The position numbers were made by a program, and so were the translations under genes. This document shows, in pieces, positions 37,701-45,331 of a stretch of 52,084 bases of DNA. Origin of the DNA: Ruminococcaceae bacterium UBA3710 (GTDB lineage Bacteria > Bacillota > Clostridia > Oscillospirales > Acutalibacteraceae). The notes under the pieces are model-generated. The model did not search any database, was not told the origin of the DNA, and saw nothing but the letters and a program-made list of their open reading frames with translations. The stretch's first letter is position 1. The number at the start of each line of letters is the position of its first letter. The stretch covers positions 1 to 52,084 of the forward strand of contig DFHZ01000154.1 of assembly GCA_002371985.1 (NCBI GenBank), read 5' to 3'.

Positions 37701-38011
37701 CAAAAACAGGTTATTTTATTGATGAAAAATCTATAAATCAAATAGGTTTAAAACTTAATTCTTATAATGATAATGTTGTAGTAATTAGCAGTAATTCTAC
37801 TGATACAACAGTTTTAAATAATCTATTTAGAAAGATAACTATTGGAGATGCTAATGTTGACGGTAATATTGACATCAGAGATATAATTTTGATTAAAAAG
37901 CATCTCTCAAATGATAGTAGTATTGCATTTTCAAATTCTGATTTTAATGGCGATGGTAAAATAAATTCGATAGATATTGTAAGTTTAATCAATTTGTTAA
38001 TAGGGAACTAA
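34706..38011 (+). CDS. Secreted GH43-CBM-module-dockerin enzyme
   Basis: A 1101-residue secreted enzyme. Signal peptide about 1-25; GH43 propeller about 38-365 with Asp46 (GGDPFVTY), Asp174 (AIDQTIA) and Glu237 (INEGPQ). A CBM6/35-like domain spans about 372-500 (LFEAEDMILSADAKI). Two modules of the family shared with the anchored protein lie at about 545-757 and 762-961, then a short domain, then a type I dockerin at 1047-1101. The dockerin has two complete calcium loops: D1048, N1050, D1052, D1056, D1059 and D1079, N1081, D1083, N1087, D1090. It should join a cellulosome-type complex through a cohesin. ATG at 34706 follows CGGAGGG; the earlier in-frame ATG at 34589 lacks a site. Arabinofuranosidase activity is inferred. 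Confidence 0.9.
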   Translation: MFRKILCIIITITIMYSFSFNTYSATNGEPTEISGFKSHFINLGGDPFVTYQDGFYYYMVTGNGFCIARSRELGRVNSDPVSVFKLADLGFNVKELWAPELHFIDGHWYIYFTAYDGDTSGLAKNHRMYVLESVTDDVFGDYTYKGQITELESDYVGTTGYDASKYKPGHFAIDQTIANWNGKLYAIWSGWNGYENISQRIYIAEMSNPWTISSKRVEISRPEYAFETYSTAPAINEGPQVLISPDNKTFNIVYSANLFTSSHYCLGNLTLKENGNPLNASDWIKSREPLFETSKENNTYSVGHCSFTTSPDGSENYMVYHARSGENTNDYPREIRVKKFDFYDDGTPFFGNPIKPDDILDIPSGTAKIQRELFEAEDMILSADAKILDSYSTSVVSYSEDYYSGGKRVSLTDSGANAKLMYNAEKSGSYNLSILSSGSGLYLKINGETKNVKTGMNGNNINNFFHYTIPVELKFGQNEIEFGYTSSFSTGCYLDCVEISNKDDEENEYNNQYLLNQSSQKQQVLLPKINRAKQTFEEGKEYTYTKLSEFDKYWFSSQPFSNEYGDDIATFRIGGNKRILVSNSAFDNLADFESEISITPSAQHLLSDGKTTVASELSVNTGILFRIEEMRDISTNSCPFSGYRCMFLKGSDGSLKIQLHQYYFTSATNNAAASKVIATSSVGLVNIPGHTYKMKINVVGDTFSAEAFDEATPTTKISISNKSLTVTGITPVKSGRIGVFANLGTGRVTLNSLSVTPKKSYLPLFTKYVSNANDVTEKDGTISMPSAVTKLMLNKEISDFYGYAKIRITNTKGAVQAGFCFRTQSVVTASPGVSGYGIYLQRTADYATNKTVINFTKYGNNGASDNKNLGNQSFIDTHLLSDITDTNQIVGLTFDFYVTVIGNKMFVKVVRADNPSIFSEFKWELDNKYYTVNKNYPVYYEKGDIGVFSNGVVQISSLEIGIPSNKTFNYLENDEKSGYTTTEFDNLFYTNKNVAVLSAKTGYFIDEKSINQIGLKLNSYNDNVVVISSNSTDTTVLNNLFRKITIGDANVDGNIDIRDIILIKKHLSNDSSIAFSNSDFNGDGKINSIDIVSLINLLIGN

Positions 38012-38012
38012 A

Positions 38013-38050
38013 TAAAAAACGGAGCCAACAAAAAGTTGGCTCCGTTTTTG
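38013..38050. terminator. Bidirectional terminator between dockerin GH43 and AraC regulator
   Basis: An 11-bp perfect stem, ACGGAGCCAAC (38019-38029) with GTTGGCTCCGT (38035-38045), flanked by AAAAA on the left and TTTTT on the right, so it can stop transcripts from both convergent genes. Confidence 0.92.
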
Positions 38051-38052
38051 TA

Positions 38053-38850
38053 TTATTGAAGATTTCTTTTAGAGTTTTTAATCTGTTTACGATATGATCC
38101 CGGGGTCATATTATAGTGTTTTTTATAAAGCCTGATAAAGTAATCAGGACTTGTGAAACCACATTCATAGGCAATATCCGAAATAAGCAAGTCGGTTGTT
38201 GATAAAAGCCTATTAGCATAAAGCATAGCGGCATAGGTTAAATCGTCATTCGGCGTAACATTAAATAGTTCTTTATATTTTGTTGAGAATCTCGAACGGC
38301 TTAAATTAACATGCTTTGCCATCGTTTCAATTGACCACTGCTTTGGATTTTGAAAGATAAGTGAACGAAGATCATCAAAGCGGAATTTAGCAGAAATGCC
38401 TTCATAATTGATTCTTCTTCCTCTTTCTTTAGAAATATCTTCAAACATTTTTGCAATAAGATGATTTATTGTTTGTTTATAATCATTGAATTTTTTAACA
38501 GAACAAATTTCAACTTTTTCGATCGTATTAGTAATATCGTTTTGCAAATTTGTATAAAAGATTGTATTGACCGGAATGTTGAGTTTGCTGAATTCTTCTT
38601 GATTATCAACATTAAAATGCAAAAAGTTGTGTAACATTTGAATTTTGTCGGAAAAGTAGTTTAGTGGGGTGTTTGGAGAAAATAAAATACAAGCATTGGA
38701 GGATGTAGTAACAGTTGTTCCACCCAAGGTAATGTTTACCGGATTTATAAAATGAAGAAATATATATAAATTACAAGATTTATTTGAAATATGAAAACCA
38801 ATAGGTTCTCTTTTCAGATGCATAGCTTGGTCAGCAGAATAGTTAAGCAT
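38053..38850 (-). CDS. AraC family transcriptional regulator of the arabinan locus
   Basis: A 265-residue regulator. Residues about 1-150 form a cupin-like sensing domain (LYIFLHFINPVNITLGG). The C-terminal ~100 residues hold two helix-turn-helix motifs, WSIETMAKHVNLSRSRFSTKYK and ISDIAYECGFTSPDYFIRLYKK, named here by WSIETMAKHVNLSRS and ISDIAYECGF, ending with MTPGSYRK. AGGAG precedes the start on the minus strand. It is divergent from the GH93-like gene and convergent with the long operon, the usual place of a local activator responding to a sugar. The shared GTTTATAGATA element in front of both target units is a candidate binding site. Confidence 0.93.
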   Translation of the reverse strand: MLNYSADQAMHLKREPIGFHISNKSCNLYIFLHFINPVNITLGGTTVTTSSNACILFSPNTPLNYFSDKIQMLHNFLHFNVDNQEEFSKLNIPVNTIFYTNLQNDITNTIEKVEICSVKKFNDYKQTINHLIAKMFEDISKERGRRINYEGISAKFRFDDLRSLIFQNPKQWSIETMAKHVNLSRSRFSTKYKELFNVTPNDDLTYAAMLYANRLLSTTDLLISDIAYECGFTSPDYFIRLYKKHYNMTPGSYRKQIKNSKRNLQ

Positions 38851-39174
38851 ATTATCTTACTCCTAAATAATTCTTTAGTATATTTTATCATAATTTTATC
38901 AAAATACAAATATTTATTTGAGGTTTTTGCTATAAATTGAACAAAAAGACTGTTTTTTAGCACAAAAAATCATATAGACTTTATGTTTTTATTTTTGTTT
39001 ATAGATAATTATAAAAATAATACACAAAATCGATTTTTTGTTTTAAATAATAAGCAAATAGACCATTAGTTTACAAATAATGTTGAGTAAAGTAGTGCAA
39101 TATGTTAAATTTACATTGTAAATAAATGTATTATCTCGTGGTAGATATGCATTATTATAAAAGGAGGTATTTTT
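38851..39174. promoter_or_regulatory. Divergent AT-rich control region between AraC and GH93-like genes
   Basis: This 324-base region has no gene. It contains GTTTATAGATA (38997-39007), identical to the element before the GH2 operon, and a perfect dyad ATTTAC/GTAAAT (39109-39123). A possible promoter is TTGAGT-17-TAAATT at about 39083-39111. The GH93-like gene has a strong AAAGGAGG ribosome site just before its ATG. Several A- and T-tracts suggest bent DNA. I could not decide which promoter is used. Confidence 0.45.
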
Positions 39175-42100
39175 ATGAAAAAAATTCTTAGTATTATCAT
39201 TTGTATAACTCTTATTTTGAGTGTGCTTATGGTACCTATGACTGTTAGCGCTGCAAGTGAACAGTCATACAAAACATCCGATTATTCATGGGATGGAACA
39301 GGAAATGCTGTCGTAAGCGGTAGCGCTACTCGTGTTAAAACATTAAGTGATGGCACAGTTGCAGCAGTATATTATGTTGGCGGCCAAGGAATTTACTTTG
39401 CGAAAAGTGCCGATAATGGATTGACATTCAAAAATCCTGTCCGTATTGCAAGTAATGTTACTCATGATACTTATGGCCGACTTGAAGTTCAAAATGCAAA
39501 CTTTATTGAACTTAAAGACGGAAAAATCATGGCTGCATATCGTAATAATACATTTACGGGTAGTCCTGAAACAAAGCCTTGGATAAATTACCATACTTCA
39601 ATTTGTTATAAGATTAGTGAAGATGGTGGCGCTACTTGGGGCGATGAGCATGTGGCAGTTGAGTGGACAAATACCGATCCTAATCAAAAACATGATTCAA
39701 GTCCTGATCATGGTTTTTGGGAACCTGATCCGGTTTATATAGGCGATACACTGTTTCTTTACTATGCCGATACAGTAACACCTACTAATAACGAGGATCT
39801 TTGTTATCAACATATTTCCTATGTTATTTGGAATGGTAGTGAATTTGGTGTTCCTGCAATAGCTCAAAACGGTAACACTCATAATTCTCGTGATGGTATG
39901 AGCGTTGTTACTAAGCTTTCAGATGGTACTTATGCTATGGTTTATGAATCAACTGCAACAAATGATGAAGATATCACATTTGTAATTAAGATGTCTAAAT
40001 CAACCGATGGTATTGTTTGGAGCGAACCTGTTATCGTGTCTGCACCTGAAAAGGCATTAGCCGAGAAAAGCATTGATCGTGGTGAATCTGCTTCAAACTG
40101 CAATCCGTATATTATTACATTACCTGATGGTAGAGTTGCTGTTTCTTATAATACAACTGATTTTTATAATGGTCTTACATGTGACTATATGTCATATATG
40201 TTGGGTGTTCAGGTTATGATTTCAAATGCCCCTGTAACAGGTACTTCGACCGAAAGCACGGCATCATTTACTAAAGTTCAGGAAAAAGTAAAAGAAATGG
40301 CAGAAAATGATGTTACAAAGTCTGCTTGTCTCAACTATAAAGATGGTTATCTTTTCGTTTACTACAATGTAGGTAAGAATACAAGTGCTACAACACATAC
40401 ATTCTCAGGAATCAACTATTCTTATATTAATATGTTAGAAGAAGTTGTTGAAAATGGTGACCACTTAAATGATTATAAGTCTTATTATTCATCTGGTACA
40501 GCGACTGAAACCGCTGAGGGTATTCAAATGTCTGCCGCAGGTAATGTAAAACTTATTTATGGTGGAGTAGATACAGTTGTTAATAAGACCGAGAGCGCTA
40601 TTGATGGTCTTAACTTATATAGTGCTGATACTTATGTAACAAATAAAACAAGCGGTATTACTTTTAATGCTGATAATATTGCGTGTGCAACAACTACTGC
40701 AAGGAGCTATATTGATTCAACAAAGAATATTGAAAATATTAGCGCATCTGCAAATATTAAAGGTAATTCAGCCGGTGGAATTTATGGCGGATTTGCCCTT
40801 AGAACACAGGTAGATTCTTGGAATACTTCTGCAACCTCATTCTATACTCCCGGTTATGCAGTAATCGTTAAGAGAGACACAGCTGCTCTTAAAAACCTTG
40901 TTGTTATGGTTAGATACAACAACTCAACAAAGGCAGTTTATGAAAAGAATACAACCGTTAAGGACTTTTTCACCGATGCAAAAACAGACTGCAATGTTGT
41001 TTTGAAGGTTTGGACAGATGATACATATTTCTATGCAACCGTTACAAATCCTTCAAACCAAAAGACAACAGAAGAGTATAAATATAAATGGGATATTACA
41101 GCTTCTAATGCCGCTTATGCAGGAACATATTTTGAAAATGGTGCATTTGGTTTAACATTCCATGGAACCCATACATATTCTAATCTAACATTAAAAAAGC
41201 TTACATATACAAATAAAGATGTATTTAAGAAAACCGCTTACAATACTAAGGCTTCAGCAGATATTAAAATTGGTAGTACATCTAATCAGCAGGGTTTTGC
41301 TCTTAGAGTTCAAGATGCCGCAGCCGAAGCTCCTGGATTTAAGGGATATGGCTTATTCTTAGTAAAGAGTGGTGCCGGTTTTAAAGTTCAACTTACTAGA
41401 TATGGTACTAATTCTGCAAAGGCAGAGAGAAAAAACTTAGGTGCAATATATACCTCTCCATTATTAACGCAGTTCTCTCAAAACGATACAATTACCGGTC
41501 AAACATTAAGACTTTCTTATGTAACTGATGGTAGCAAAATCAAAATTACTGTTTCAAATCCAAATATGCCTTTAGTAGCTCCTGTTGAATACAACTGTGA
41601 TTTAGCAGATAAGTCAGTAAGTGGTTCAGTAACATATACAGACTATTATGAAAATGGTGCCTTTGGTATTTATAACCATGCAAGTGATGCGCTATATTCA
41701 AATATCTCTTATCAGGTGTTGCCAAAGAACATTTCAAATATGACTGAATCAGGATTTACATCTTATGCTCCGACAAATAGCGAAGGATTTGTATTCCAAA
41801 ATAACGAATATGTTTCAAAAGATATATTATCTAAAAAACTTATTGCAATAAATAGTATTGCTGCTGATATTGATGCGAACGCAACATTCAGAATCGGCAA
41901 TGATGGCGATCTTAAAGCAGGAATTATTTTCCGTGCAAATAATATAGGTAATAATCCTGACGATATGTCCGGATATTCTTGCGCAGTATTTAAGACTCCA
42001 AATACAACAACAAATTATAGCAGAATGGTACTTCTTTTCTATAAGTGGGGAAGAAATGCAAACGGCAAGCTCTGCTATTTAGGAACTATAAAGTCAATTG

Positions 42101-44073
42101 TTGATACAACCTCACTTAAATCGGTTTACCCTGATACAGAAAACAGCAAACTTGCATCTGTTGGTAAACTTGTTAGAGTAAATCTAAAGGTTGTGGGCGA
42201 CAATGCTTCTGCCACATTTGATATCCTTGATAATGATGGCAATGTATTAAAATCAAGTGCCGAATTAGCAACTACCCTTTCTAGTGGAAACTTTGCTTCT
42301 GAGACAGTAAAAACCAATTATAATGCCGGTTATTATGGAATCTCAATGAGCACAAGAGGTAGTGTTGTTAATTTTGACTGTATAGCTGATGAGCTTTCAA
42401 ATATTGCAGATTATACACTTTATAGTAGCGATACAAACAATATTATTAAGGATTCATTTAATAACAAGATGTATTCTATTACCGGTGGTCAAAAACAAGC
42501 AGTTTTAAAAGGAAAGACTGTTGATGAGTTCAAGGCTTCTTGCACATTAAAGAGTACATCGGCCGGTGTAACATATAATATGGGATTTGACTTTGGCATT
42601 AACGAAGCAACCCATTCCGGTAAAGCATATAATACAAATCACGCAACTATGGGCTACGAAGGATATAGAGTTGTTCTTGTAAGAAATGCAAATAACAGCG
42701 CAAATCCAGAGGGTGCGGCGCTTTATCTGTTTAAGTTTACAAAAGAAAGTAACGGATTTGTTAGAACTCAAGTAGCTGTGGGCTCTAATGCCGATATGTT
42801 CGCGGATTACACCGCTTATGGTGATATTTCTGTTGACCTTAATGTTCTTTATAAGAATGGTGTTGTTACTGCCAAGGCAACAATGCACGATTATAAATCA
42901 AGAACAGTTTCAGTTACAAAGGATATCGGCGAAAATGTTAGCGGATCAACCGGTTGGTTTATTTCCGGCGGTGGCGCTGTATGCTCTCCATCTGTTGTTA
43001 AAGATTTGACCGATGAGGTTATAAACGAAACTAACAGTTCAAAGGGTAATGTTTATGCTCTTGTAAACGGAGGTTCTGCTAAGGTTGGCGATATTGTTGA
43101 AATTGGTGTAACTCCTTCTTCAAATCATTATGTTAAGGATGTTTATTACAAGGTAGACGGCGTTAATAACACCGTAGAAAAGGTTGACGGAAAATATCAA
43201 TTTGAAAAGACTTACGGTGCAACAAACATAGCTGCAAACTTTGGTTTGATTGCCGACTTTGATGATAACGGCACAGTCAATGCTTTGGATCTTGCAAACC
43301 TAATTAACTATTTGTTGAACAATACTGAATATGCAGAGGTTGCAGATGTTAATATAGATGGCAACGTAAATATTATTGATCTTATAAAGATTAAAAAGTT
43401 GTTAGCTATGGGTGGCTTATCTGATCCGAATACATTAAAAATTGCTTGCGTAGGAGATAGCATCACTCAGGGTGTTGGTGCTACCGGTTGGCAGAACGGA
43501 ATTTCTCCAACTTGCTATCCTTCAATGCTTCAAAAGAAGTATGACAGTAGTGAAGTTTCCGTAGCTAATTTTGGTAAAGGCGGAAGCTATGTATTCTATA
43601 AAGATGGAAGAGATTCTGCCCTTTATTACAATAATACTGATGAGTATTTAGCATCAAAGAATTATGATGCGGATATAGTTCTTATTATGCTTGGCACAAA
43701 CGATTGTAGAGCAATGACTGCACAAAGTGATTATGAAGGTTTTGAAACTCAGTTTGACGCTCTTGTTAAAGAGTATTTAGATCTTCCTTCACATCCTCAA
43801 GTATTTGTTGTGACAAATGCTAATATGTCTATATACGACGAAATGAAAAATTTAGATTATAATGATAGACTTGAAAATATCATTATTCCTGCTCAAAAGC
43901 GTGTTGCGGCCGCTAATAATTGCAAAGTATTTGATTTACATAATGATCTTATGACCGAGTTTTCAAATCCTTCTAATCTTTCCGCAGTAGATGGCTTACA
44001 TCCAAATGATGCAGGATATGAGATTATAGCAAACTATTTTGCAACAAAGCTTTCTGCATATATTTCTGAATAA
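39175..44073 (+). CDS. Secreted GH93-like/module/dockerin/SGNH esterase fusion
   Basis: A 1632-residue secreted protein. Signal peptide about 1-26. A sialidase-fold propeller spans about 33-425, with Asp-box motifs (SADNGLTF, SEDGGATW, STDGIVW) and paired acids Glu183 (GFWEPDP) and Glu258 (AMVYEST). Their spacing resembles the two catalytic glutamates of GH93 exo-arabinanases. Four modules of the locus family follow at about 478-676, 678-850, 860-1075 and 1079-1275, with a short beta domain to 1355. A dockerin at 1357-1413 has complete loops (D1361...D1372, D1391...D1402). An SGNH hydrolase at 1420-1632 has Ser1429, Asn1509, Asp1606 and His1609. The internal dockerin is unusual. Likely an arabinan exo-enzyme plus esterase in a cellulosome-type complex; another sialidase-like family remains possible. 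Confidence 0.85.
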   Translation: MKKILSIIICITLILSVLMVPMTVSAASEQSYKTSDYSWDGTGNAVVSGSATRVKTLSDGTVAAVYYVGGQGIYFAKSADNGLTFKNPVRIASNVTHDTYGRLEVQNANFIELKDGKIMAAYRNNTFTGSPETKPWINYHTSICYKISEDGGATWGDEHVAVEWTNTDPNQKHDSSPDHGFWEPDPVYIGDTLFLYYADTVTPTNNEDLCYQHISYVIWNGSEFGVPAIAQNGNTHNSRDGMSVVTKLSDGTYAMVYESTATNDEDITFVIKMSKSTDGIVWSEPVIVSAPEKALAEKSIDRGESASNCNPYIITLPDGRVAVSYNTTDFYNGLTCDYMSYMLGVQVMISNAPVTGTSTESTASFTKVQEKVKEMAENDVTKSACLNYKDGYLFVYYNVGKNTSATTHTFSGINYSYINMLEEVVENGDHLNDYKSYYSSGTATETAEGIQMSAAGNVKLIYGGVDTVVNKTESAIDGLNLYSADTYVTNKTSGITFNADNIACATTTARSYIDSTKNIENISASANIKGNSAGGIYGGFALRTQVDSWNTSATSFYTPGYAVIVKRDTAALKNLVVMVRYNNSTKAVYEKNTTVKDFFTDAKTDCNVVLKVWTDDTYFYATVTNPSNQKTTEEYKYKWDITASNAAYAGTYFENGAFGLTFHGTHTYSNLTLKKLTYTNKDVFKKTAYNTKASADIKIGSTSNQQGFALRVQDAAAEAPGFKGYGLFLVKSGAGFKVQLTRYGTNSAKAERKNLGAIYTSPLLTQFSQNDTITGQTLRLSYVTDGSKIKITVSNPNMPLVAPVEYNCDLADKSVSGSVTYTDYYENGAFGIYNHASDALYSNISYQVLPKNISNMTESGFTSYAPTNSEGFVFQNNEYVSKDILSKKLIAINSIAADIDANATFRIGNDGDLKAGIIFRANNIGNNPDDMSGYSCAVFKTPNTTTNYSRMVLLFYKWGRNANGKLCYLGTIKSIVDTTSLKSVYPDTENSKLASVGKLVRVNLKVVGDNASATFDILDNDGNVLKSSAELATTLSSGNFASETVKTNYNAGYYGISMSTRGSVVNFDCIADELSNIADYTLYSSDTNNIIKDSFNNKMYSITGGQKQAVLKGKTVDEFKASCTLKSTSAGVTYNMGFDFGINEATHSGKAYNTNHATMGYEGYRVVLVRNANNSANPEGAALYLFKFTKESNGFVRTQVAVGSNADMFADYTAYGDISVDLNVLYKNGVVTAKATMHDYKSRTVSVTKDIGENVSGSTGWFISGGGAVCSPSVVKDLTDEVINETNSSKGNVYALVNGGSAKVGDIVEIGVTPSSNHYVKDVYYKVDGVNNTVEKVDGKYQFEKTYGATNIAANFGLIADFDDNGTVNALDLANLINYLLNNTEYAEVADVNIDGNVNIIDLIKIKKLLAMGGLSDPNTLKIACVGDSITQGVGATGWQNGISPTCYPSMLQKKYDSSEVSVANFGKGGSYVFYKDGRDSALYYNNTDEYLASKNYDADIVLIMLGTNDCRAMTAQSDYEGFETQFDALVKEYLDLPSHPQVFVVTNANMSIYDEMKNLDYNDRLENIIIPAQKRVAAANNCKVFDLHNDLMTEFSNPSNLSAVDGLHPNDAGYEIIANYFATKLSAYISE

Positions 44074-44085
44074 ATATTATTGATA

Positions 44086-44126
44086 AATCCGAGCTACTTT
44101 TCTTTTAAAATGTAGCTCGGATTTTT
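44086..44126 (+). terminator. Terminator after the GH93-like fusion gene
   Basis: A 12-bp stem, AATCCGAGCTAC (44086-44097) with GTAGCTCGGATT (44112-44123), followed by TTTGG; the T-run overlaps the end of the stem. Confidence 0.8.
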
Positions 44127-44145
44127 GGTGTCTTAAAATGAAGAA

Positions 44146-44669
44146 GGGTCTTTGTCAATAGTTGGGGTAAAGAGTTAAAATGAAAAGATTTTAGGACATG
44201 AGCAGTCGCCGGTCAGGCGGCTGCTTATTCGTTGTCTTGTTGATGAGAAAACATATGTAAAATACGGTATTCTTTGCTGAACTTCTTTTGTTCGGCTTTG
44301 CGAACTCTTTCAAACGCCCGTATAACTTGCCTTATTCAGTGGTATTTATCTACAATATGAAACGAGATCAAATATGCGGATAACCGTTGTTACCGAAAGA
44401 GAAACCTCTCGAGCAACAGACGAAAAAGAGCATTCATTTGTCAGTTTGTTAATTATGTAAGCAGATAAACGATTTTTCTCGATATTTTTTATTATTACCC
44501 CTTGTGATCCGAGCAGTTTTTCTGTAAAATGATTGTAGAGCATATTTTTGTCTCCGTTTATGGTCTTTTTGTCAATTCCATTTTAACGGATTTTCGCAAA
44601 ATATGCTCTACTTTTTTTATTTTTCTTTTGTAGGCTCTATTTCGCTACCCCAACATTTATTATAGGGCC
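44146..44669 (-). mobile_element. Internally deleted ISL3-family insertion sequence
   Basis: Imperfect terminal inverted repeats are seen. The left end starts GGGTCTTTGTCAATAG at 44146, and the right end, read inward, starts GGCCCTATAATAAATG at 44669; both continue with TTGGGGTA. About 16 of the first 24 positions agree. The GGxxCTTTGTCAA type is characteristic of ISL3 elements. Only about 524 bases lie between the ends instead of the usual 1.3-1.5 kb, because the transposase has lost its middle. No 8-base target duplication is evident, so the flanks have been rearranged. Confidence 0.65.
44225..44543 (-). pseudogene. ISL3 transposase remnant
   Basis: Two pieces of one transposase remain on the minus strand. 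The N-terminal piece (44346-44543) reads HFTEKLLGSQGVIIKNIE, then jumps to NRLSAYIINKLTNE and REVSLSVTTVIRIFD, having lost the zinc-binding segment between. A second piece in another frame (about 44225-44330) reads IRAFERVRKAEQKKFSKEYRI, the C-terminal part of the family. The central DDE region of about 200 residues is absent, so the gene cannot be active by itself. Confidence 0.7.
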
Positions 44670-45015
44670 TTTAGAATGTTTAATAGAGAAAAAGAAAGAG
44701 CAGACATACCCGGTCACACTTCACACCGACCAATGTAGTGTCTACTCATCAGAGGGCTTTTATCAAGCCCACAAAGATTATACTAATATTATACGCTCAA
44801 TGTCAAGAGCAGGAACTCCTACAGACAATCCCATTATTGAATCTTTGAATGGTTGGATAAAAGAAGAAATGAAAATTGATTTCAATCTCAAATCCGCCGA
44901 GTGTATACCCTCGTTCATTGAAAAGTATGTTCGTTACTTCAATAACGAAAGATTGTCATACAAACTTAATTACAAAACCCCTGTTCAATACAGAATCGAA
45001 CAAGGGTTTAAGTGA
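44670..45015 (+). pseudogene. IS3-family transposase (OrfB) C-terminal remnant
   Basis: A stop-free frame from about 44670 gives TYPVTLHTDQCSVYSSEGF, then MSRAGTPTDNPIIESLNGW, then FNNERLSYKLNYKTPVQYR. These are the second Asp and final Glu segments of the DDE core of IS3/IS150-type OrfB. The N-terminal half, including the first Asp and the OrfA frame, is missing, cut off at the ISL3-type right end. It is therefore inactive. Confidence 0.82.
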
Positions 45016-45029
45016 TTGGTGGTTTTTAC

Positions 45030-45054
45030 TGTCTACTTTTACTTGACAAGTTCA
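45030..45054 (+). repeat. Right terminal inverted repeat of the IS3-type remnant
   Basis: Fifteen bases after the OrfB stop lies TGTCTACTTTTACTTGACA (45030-45048) followed by AGTTCA. Read inward from the outer end it begins TGAACTTGTCAAGTA, with the terminal TG/CA that IS3-family ends carry. The matching left end was not found in the window. Confidence 0.6.
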
Positions 45055-45331
45055 ATTCGTCTTTGTAAACAAATACAACCGAAATAGATGCTATGTTTTA
45101 ATCACCATATCGTGTGATTTTGTAGCATGTTTTGTGCTTTGGAAAGATATGGTGATCAAATGGTTATAGAAAGTTGAAATAGTGTAAATCCACACTGTTT
45201 CGACACGAAATCTTTGATTTTTGGAATTGTAATTTATAATTATATGGCGAATTATAATTGTATTTTGTATTGATTTATAAAGCCAATTTTGATATTATTT
45301 TACAAATCGCTTTATTTTGTGGGTGAGGCTT
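45055..45331 (+). promoter_or_regulatory. GH3 upstream region: inverted repeats and promoter
   Basis: The gap holds a perfect 11-bp inverted repeat ATCACCATATC (45101-45111) and GATATGGTGAT (45146-45156) with an inner AGCA/TGCT pair. A dyad TATAATT/AATTATA lies at 45235-45256. A good promoter follows, TTGATT (45270-45275) and TATTAT (45293-45298) with 17-base spacing. The ribosome site before the GH3 ATG is GGTGAGG. Confidence 0.6.

Noticed and set aside
44346..44543. 65-residue ORF as a small regulator
   Set aside because: It is the N-terminal scrap of an ISL3 transposase with an internal deletion.
44130..44690. Target-site duplication around the ISL3-type element
   Set aside because: The 8 bases on the two sides do not match.
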